Translations under genes and position numbers: made by a program
Shown: positions 55,965-60,235 of the stretch, in pieces
How positions within the stretch are numbered: position 1 is the first letter of the stretch
Layout of the letters: each line of letters opens with the position of its first letter
The notes under the pieces: generated by a model
Database searches by the model: none
Told to the model about the DNA's origin: nothing
What the model saw: the letters and a program-made list of their open reading frames with translations, nothing else
Source: JBHOQX01 sp042408595
GTDB taxonomy: Bacteria > Chloroflexota > Chloroflexia > Chloroflexales > Roseiflexaceae
Assembly: GCA_042408595.1 (NCBI GenBank)
Contig: JBHOQX010000026.1
Location: 1-60,235, forward strand
DNA length: 60,235 nt
Direction of reading: 5' to 3'

Positions 55965-57786
55965 CGAGGCGATTGCCCGGCTCCGGGCCGGTGAAAGCCT
56001 TGCGGAGTGCCTGGCGCATTACCCCGCCTACGCGGAGGCGCTGCAGCCACTCCTGCTCGCCGTTGGTGCCATCCACCAGCAGGCTGCGGCGCCGCTTCCT
56101 GCCGAATTGGAGGCATGGGTCGCCGATCAGGGCGCCGTTGAGTTCGCGGCGATCGTCCAGCAGGAGTTCGGCGTGCCCGCTCCTGGAGCAACACCTGCCC
56201 CTGGCACAGCGCGCTCCTCTGGGGTCCTGCTGGAGGATGCCCTGGACGCCGCGCTGACGGCTATCCGCGCCGGCGTGCCGATCGGCGAGAGCCTGGCGCC
56301 CTACCCGGAGCACGCCGTCGCGCTCACCCCGCTGCTCGCAACGGCCGCCGCCGTCCAGCAACTCGCGGCGACCCCGCTGCCGCCGGAGCTGGCCGCCTGG
56401 GTCGCGACCGATGGGGTGCGTACGTACACAGCGATCGCCGAGCGCCTCGCGAAGCGGCGGACGCCCCGGCGCCCGGCGCTGCAGCCCTCGCACCGCGCCC
56501 TGGCCGCTGTGATCGTCGCGGCCGTGCTGATCGGCGGCGTCAGCGGCGTTGGCACAGCGTCGGCGGCCAGCCTGCCCGGCGAGCCGCTGTACGCGATCAA
56601 GCGCGCCGGAGAGAACCTCAGCCTCGCGCTCACGTTCGATCCCGTCGATCGTAGCCTGCTGTACACCGCCTACGCCGAGCGCCGGGTCGAGGAGTATCGG
56701 CAGCTGATCTCCTCCGGCACCCCGCCGGACGCCCCTGAGGCGACCGCGGTGCTGGAGGATGTCGTCCAGCTGACCAGGGCCGCGCTCGATGAGGCGCGGC
56801 AGTCCAGCAGCCTCCCGCAGGTGTCGCCGGCGATCAGCAAGGTTGTTGATCGGGCCAAGACGACGGTGGCGGTCGTGACCAGCACTGTACCCAAGCCGTT
56901 GCCATCGCTCGCTGCGGTCGATTCGAGCCTGAACGCCATCGCCGGCCAGTTGCCGCCGGCCACGGTCGCCAGCGCTACCCAGCCGACCACCGAGCCGCAA
57001 CCGCCCGCGCTGCCGCGCGGCACCCCGGAGCCGGCGGAGGCTACCATCGCGCCGACCAGCACGCCAGGCCAGCCGCCGACGGATGAGCCGGCCCGCCGGC
57101 CGACGAACCCGCCCGCGCCGACTGCGGCGGCGACCGCCGTGGCTGGTGGTCCGACCGCGCCGCCGCCACCGACCGCGGCCGGCGGCGAAACCGCCACCGC
57201 CACCCTGCCAGGTGAGGCGACGGCCCTGCCAACCGAGGCCGCTTCCCCGACGCTCGCGCCGGTGGAAGAGACGGCCACGCCGGAGAGCAGCGGGAGCGGC
57301 CAGGCGACGCGCGTCCCAGCCGCAACGGCGACCGTACCGCCCACGGCGACGGCGCTTCCGCCGACCGAGCCGGCGACTGTCGCGCCGCCGCCCGCAACGA
57401 ACACACCGCGCCCCACCAGGCGGCCGACGCGCACGCCGGTGCCGACGCCGACCGAGACGCCGACCAATACGCCGACGGATACACCGACGAGCACGCCGAC
57501 CGACACACCAACCAACACGCCGACGAACACGCCGACGGCGACGCCTACACCGACCGATACGCCGACGGCGACCAACACGCCGACGGCGACGGTTGGTGTA
57601 AACGTGCCAACGGTTGCCGCAGATACGCCGACGACCACAGGCAGCACGGATGTCGATGCCCGCTCGACTGCGACGGCGACACCAACGACAAGCGACACCC
57701 CGACGCCGACGCCTGAGGGCACCCCGACGCCGACGCCAGCGGACCCGCCCCCAACGGACGGCCCCGGGCCGCACGGCACTCCGTAG
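55936..57786 (+). CDS. Membrane DUF5667-type partner of the sigma factor, mucin-like tail
   Basis: ~616 residues from the GTG at 55936, inside the sigma gene. The cytosolic N-terminus has two copies of a ~70-residue module (DEAIARLRAGESLAECLAHYP and DAALTAIRAGVPIGESLAPYP) that may bind the sigma factor. One membrane segment follows (LAAVIVAAVLIGGVSGVG, ~195-212). A DUF5667-like helical domain comes next (LPGEPLYAIKRAGENLSLAL), then a ~270-residue Thr/Pro/Ala tail with TPTDTPT repeats. It is a plausible anti-sigma/surface sensor; binding to the sigma factor is inferred from position. The start is uncertain; in-frame codons upstream also exist. Confidence 0.8.
   Translation: MHEDLSQVLDEAIARLRAGESLAECLAHYPAYAEALQPLLLAVGAIHQQAAAPLPAELEAWVADQGAVEFAAIVQQEFGVPAPGATPAPGTARSSGVLLEDALDAALTAIRAGVPIGESLAPYPEHAVALTPLLATAAAVQQLAATPLPPELAAWVATDGVRTYTAIAERLAKRRTPRRPALQPSHRALAAVIVAAVLIGGVSGVGTASAASLPGEPLYAIKRAGENLSLALTFDPVDRSLLYTAYAERRVEEYRQLISSGTPPDAPEATAVLEDVVQLTRAALDEARQSSSLPQVSPAISKVVDRAKTTVAVVTSTVPKPLPSLAAVDSSLNAIAGQLPPATVASATQPTTEPQPPALPRGTPEPAEATIAPTSTPGQPPTDEPARRPTNPPAPTAAATAVAGGPTAPPPPTAAGGETATATLPGEATALPTEAASPTLAPVEETATPESSGSGQATRVPAATATVPPTATALPPTEPATVAPPPATNTPRPTRRPTRTPVPTPTETPTNTPTDTPTSTPTDTPTNTPTNTPTATPTPTDTPTATNTPTATVGVNVPTVAADTPTTTGSTDVDARSTATATPTTSDTPTPTPEGTPTPTPADPPPTDGPGPHGTP
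57448..57590 (+). repeat. Degenerate coding tandem repeat (Thr-Pro)
   Basis: Units of the form ACnCCGACnnAn repeat about a dozen times in frame inside the membrane protein gene, giving TPTxTPTx peptide repeats. It is not a CRISPR: there are no spacers and the units are contiguous. Confidence 0.8.
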
Positions 57787-57806
57787 CTCAACCGAATGCA
57801 AACACG

Positions 57807-57830
57807 ACGCCGGCCTGCGCGGGCCGGCGT
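57807..57830. terminator. Bidirectional terminator hairpin
   Basis: A perfect 9-bp stem (ACGCCGGCC / GGCCGGCGT) with a 6-nt loop lies between the convergent membrane-protein and ndk genes. The U tract is weak. Confidence 0.5.
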
Positions 57831-57855
57831 TCGCCGTTCCCGCGGCGGCCCGAGG

Positions 57856-58305
57856 CTACTCGTAAATCCAGCGGTCGTTGCTGCGGCCGTAGCTCAGCAA
57901 CTCGGCATCCGTAAAAAAGCGCGCTACCTCCTCTTCGCCGTTCTCCGGCGAGTCAGAGGCGTGGATCAGGTTGCGGCCGATCTCCAGCCCGTAGTCACCG
58001 CGGATCGTGCCTGGTGCCGCCTGCACCGGGTTCGTCGCCCCAACCATCGTCCGGACGATCTGAATCGCATTCCTGTCCGCCACGGCGATCACGACGACCG
58101 GGCCAGAGACGATGTACTGAACCAGGCCGGCGAAGAACGGCTTGCCTTCATGGATCGCGTAGTGCTGGCGTGCGAGCGTCTCATCGATCTGCATAAGCTT
58201 CAAGCCGATGATCTTGAGGCCGCGCTGCTCCAGCCGCCCGAGGATCGGCCCGATCAGGCCGCGCTGAACGGCGTCCGGTTTCAAAATAATCAGCGATCGT
58301 TCCAT
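57856..58305 (-). CDS. ndk: Nucleoside diphosphate kinase
   Basis: A 149-residue enzyme transferring phosphate from ATP to NDPs through a phospho-His. The start MERSLIILKPDAVQRGLIG is typical. The catalytic His is in RNLIHASDSPENG, with the common Gly replaced by Ala after His. AAGGAGA lies 12 bp before the ATG at 58305; the frame open to 58389 is not family sequence. The tail RSNDRWIYE matches the family end. Confidence 0.96.
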   Translation of the reverse strand: MERSLIILKPDAVQRGLIGPILGRLEQRGLKIIGLKLMQIDETLARQHYAIHEGKPFFAGLVQYIVSGPVVVIAVADRNAIQIVRTMVGATNPVQAAPGTIRGDYGLEIGRNLIHASDSPENGEEEVARFFTDAELLSYGRSNDRWIYE

Positions 58306-58468
58306 AGCCGGGTGCAGTCTCCTTCTAAGATGACAGAGCGTCCACTGGAGTGGGCTTGCGGCGGCGACACCTCCCCGGCATGCCTTCACCTGGAAGGCGG
58401 CATGCGGGGACGAACCCCGTGCATCATATCATACTGTCGGGCCGGCAGCGGCAGCGACATGAAAATGA

Positions 58469-58506
58469 CCGGCGGAGTGTCCGCGTTGGTACGGACATCC
58501 CGCCGG
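58469..58506 (-). terminator. Intrinsic terminator of the TPR-roadblock operon
   Basis: CCGGCGG..TGTCCG (58469-58483) pairs with CGGACA..CCGCCGG (58492-58506) in a ~15-bp stem with two mismatches and an 8-nt loop. On the minus strand GGTCATTTTCA follows. It lies 28 bp past the roadblock stop. A second inverted motif (CCCCGGCATGCC / GGCATGCGGGG) is at ~58373-58412. Confidence 0.6.
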
Positions 58507-58534
58507 TCGCATGCGCCAGCGCGCGGCGCGCCCG

Positions 58535-58882
58535 CTAGATCGGCACCGCTTCACTGATACGCTTCGACGCGCGGCGCATCTCCATCTTCACGAGCCCCAG
58601 GTTGACCATCCGTTGCGTGATGACGACCAGGATCAGCTCGCGCGACTCGAGCATCAAGATAGAGCCATGCTCGGCATCGATGATCGTATCCAGCAGCGTG
58701 CCGACACCGATCCGCCTGGTGGCTTTGTCGATCTCGCCGAACACCGCGGCGGACATCGCCCCTAGAATCTCGGCATCCTCTTCATCCAGGAGGGTGCTGG
58801 CGACGACCAGGCCATCCTTTCCGACCAACAGGCTCCCGATCACGCCATCGACCCGGATCAAGTCTTCGACGATCCGTCGCAT
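58535..58882 (-). CDS. Roadblock/LC7 domain protein
   Basis: A 115-residue protein made almost entirely of one roadblock/LC7 domain (RRIVEDLIRVDGVIGSLLVGKDGLVVAST ... ILMLESRELILVVITQ), like MglB. Such proteins dimerise and regulate small Ras-like GTPases (MglA) in polarity and motility. No GTPase gene is in the window. The ATG at 58882 was chosen because GGAAGGAAAGG lies upstream; 58915 is possible. It is 56 bp downstream of the motif-repeat TPR gene on the same strand, so they form an operon. Confidence 0.9.
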   Translation of the reverse strand: MRRIVEDLIRVDGVIGSLLVGKDGLVVASTLLDEEDAEILGAMSAAVFGEIDKATRRIGVGTLLDTIIDAEHGSILMLESRELILVVITQRMVNLGLVKMEMRRASKRISEAVPI

Positions 58883-58938
58883 GGTTCCAGCCTTTCCTTC
58901 CGCTGCGTCTTGCATACCCTGGCCGTTCTGGCTGGCGG

Positions 58939-60235
58939 CTAGCGGCCGCCGATCGTCATATTGTATTGATCCATCGCCTCCGACAGGCGGCCTTGTTTCG
59001 TGTACGCATCACCGAGCAGCCGGTGAAGCCGGCGCTGCATCTCGTGGTCGTCGGTCTCGTTCAGCATATCGCGCAGATCCGACGCAATATCCTCCAGCAG
59101 GACACCACGGCGGATGATCTGGCGATACTGGTGCACTGTCAGGTCAGCGTCGCCTGTGCTCCAGCCGAGCCGTGCCAGTGCCAGCCGGAGGCCATGGTTC
59201 TCCGGGTCGGCTTCGAGCAGTGCGAGATACCGGTCGATGCCCTGCCCCGCTGGCGCGGCGGCCGCCGGCGCGGGTCCAGGGGCAGGGGCGGGGGCGGGCG
59301 GCGCCGCTGGAGCGGCTTCGACTGCCGCGCTCGCATCCAGGCCGAGACTCGCGATCTCCTCCTCGCTCAGGCCCAATTCGCTCAGCGTGAAGGGCTTCAA
59401 CTCCGGAGGTTCCTCCTCGGCGGTCTCTTCAACAGTGGCCGCGCCGGGGTGGGGCTCCTCGTCGCTCTCGTTCGCTTCCAGATCGATCACCTCGTCACCA
59501 TCGCGGATCTGAATACCCGCCTCATGAAGCACCTGACCGATCTGCTCGATACGATCGGCTTCGGCCTCCGGATTTTCAACTCCGGCGATGATGTCGGCGA
59601 TATCGACATATCCCTGCCTGCGCCCAAGCTCCAGCAGCCTCGCAGCCAGCGGGTCCCCCGTCGGTGTGGGCGCGGCGGCCAGCGGCGCCGACCAATCCAT
59701 CCCGCCGATCCCCAGGCCGGCGAGCTCCTCTTCGGTGATGCCCAGACCGACCTCCGGCTCCTCCAGGTCGGCCTCGTCTGGCACGAGATCGCCCAACTCC
59801 TCGTCCGTCAGCCCGAGGTCGTTCAATGAGAAGGGTCGAATCTCGGCGGTGTCGATCTGGCCGGTTGGCGAGGTCACGCTGGCCTCGCCGAAGTTGAGCG
59901 CGGCGATCTCCTCGTCGCTGAGGCCCAGGTCGGCGAGGGAGAAGGGTTGGACCGCGCCGGTCTGCAGGGCGCTGGCCAGGTCCTCCACCTCCGGCGCGGC
60001 CGGGGCAGGTTCCGTCGCTGGGGCCGGGGGCGCGGGTGGGGCGGGTTCGGCGGCCCCCTCCAGGTTGAGCGCAGCGATCTCCTCGTCGCTGAGGCCCAGG
60101 TCGGCGAGGGAGAAGGGTTGGACCGCGCCGGTCTGCAGGGCGCTGGCCAGGTCCTCCACCTCCGGCGCGGCCGGGGGCGGCGGTTCGGCCAGGGGCGGCG
60201 GCGCCTCGGGCGCGGGTGGGGCGGGTTCGGCGGCC
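58939..60235 (-). CDS. Motif-repeat and TPR scaffold protein (5' end outside window)
   Basis: The frame runs off the right edge; the GTG at 60159 is an internal Val. The visible 432 residues contain the motif PFSLxDLGLSDEEIAxL four times: twice almost identical (QPFSLADLGLSDEEIAALN), then RPFSLNDLGLTDEELGDL and KPFTLSELGLSEEEIASLG. A degenerate GLGITEEELAGLG is also present. The motifs are separated by Pro/Ala/Glu-rich linkers. The last ~100 residues are TPR-like helices (ALLEADPENHGLRLALARLG ... LGDAYTKQGRLSEAMDQYN). It looks like a flexible scaffold presenting repeated short binding motifs, probably working with the roadblock protein. The binding partner is unknown. Confidence 0.85.
   Translation of the reverse strand, partial: AAEPAPPAPEAPPPLAEPPPPAAPEVEDLASALQTGAVQPFSLADLGLSDEEIAALNLEGAAEPAPPAPPAPATEPAPAAPEVEDLASALQTGAVQPFSLADLGLSDEEIAALNFGEASVTSPTGQIDTAEIRPFSLNDLGLTDEELGDLVPDEADLEEPEVGLGITEEELAGLGIGGMDWSAPLAAAPTPTGDPLAARLLELGRRQGYVDIADIIAGVENPEAEADRIEQIGQVLHEAGIQIRDGDEVIDLEANESDEEPHPGAATVEETAEEEPPELKPFTLSELGLSEEEIASLGLDASAAVEAAPAAPPAPAPAPGPAPAAAAPAGQGIDRYLALLEADPENHGLRLALARLGWSTGDADLTVHQYRQIIRRGVLLEDIASDLRDMLNETDDHEMQRRLHRLLGDAYTKQGRLSEAMDQYNMTIGGR
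59893..60235 (-). repeat. 171-bp near-identical tandem repeat in the TPR gene
   Basis: The segments starting at 59893 and 60064 match almost base for base for more than 100 bp (one A/G change seen in the first 20 bases). The period is 171 bp, or 57 codons. More units probably lie beyond the right edge. This indicates recent duplication of the motif unit. Confidence 0.8.

Noticed and set aside
57448..57590. CRISPR-like tandem array
   Set aside because: The units are contiguous, coding and degenerate, without spacers or cas genes.
55678..57801. A 707-codon Arg-rich open frame on the minus strand
   Set aside because: Antisense to the Thr/Pro-repeat membrane protein gene; the Arg and Gly runs come from the complement of ACG/CCG codons.

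Overview
This is a GC-rich (well over 60% by eye) bacterial chromosomal segment. It most resembles a filamentous member of the Chloroflexota (Chloroflexales/Roseiflexaceae-like). The clues are multi-GAF/PAS sensor kinases, a roadblock/LC7 protein paired with a motif-repeat TPR protein, an ECF sigma factor with a DUF5667-type membrane partner, secreted Thr/Pro-rich proteins, and intergenic regions full of short degenerate repeat words. That assignment is an inference from gene content; there is no rRNA or other marker to test it. No tRNA, rRNA, CRISPR array, transposase or phage gene was seen.

Layout. 1-3.9 kb: 3' end of a helical-repeat protein, an iron-type alcohol dehydrogenase, an orphan sensor histidine kinase and a small unknown gene. 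4-8.3 kb: MoxR ATPase, an ATP-grasp enzyme, a sugar-1-phosphate nucleotidyltransferase and homoserine dehydrogenase. 8.5-15.2 kb: mostly translation and cysteine metabolism (prfA, rpsU, an FmdB zinc ribbon, the overlapping cysE-cysS pair, prmA, rsmE). 15.3-21.3 kb: an S41 protease, a small HTH regulator and a giant GAF/PAS histidine kinase split by one in-frame TAG. 21.3-30.9 kb: endonuclease III, a 1402-residue secreted multidomain GH13 amylase, a PfkB sugar kinase and an SbcC/Rad50-like ATPase without an SbcD. 31-33.7 kb: a polyphosphate-type pair, a Ppx/GppA-C-like + CHAD fusion next to a CYTH protein. 33.8-36 kb: an ABC-F ATPase with a promoter, a 13-codon leader ORF and a terminator hairpin directly before its ribosome binding site, which looks like a translation-coupled attenuator. 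36.2-41.6 kb: tlyA, a small gene, a CaiB-type CoA transferase, a GNAT enzyme, a zinc-ribbon protein and tsaD. 41.8-44.3 kb: a secreted PGRP amidase with a PA14-like domain. 44.4-51.9 kb: a probable rhamnoside-utilisation operon (lacI-type regulator, binding lipoprotein, two permeases, GH78-like enzyme). 52.1-60.2 kb: FtsW/RodA, YchF, ECF sigma plus overlapping membrane partner, ndk, and a roadblock/TPR operon running off the right edge.

How the parts relate. The window is mainly housekeeping genes with small accessory modules. Three kinds of structure lie outside the genes. (1) A family of short terminal-inverted-repeat elements, in at least four diverged copies. (2) Intergenic-type repeat words that also occur in frame inside conserved enzymes (PrmA, TlyA, TsaD twice), lengthening them. 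(3) Regulatory DNA: many promoters show good -35/-10 pairs or extended -10 boxes, one appears leaderless, and the ABC-F leader is the strongest candidate for an undescribed regulatory system here.
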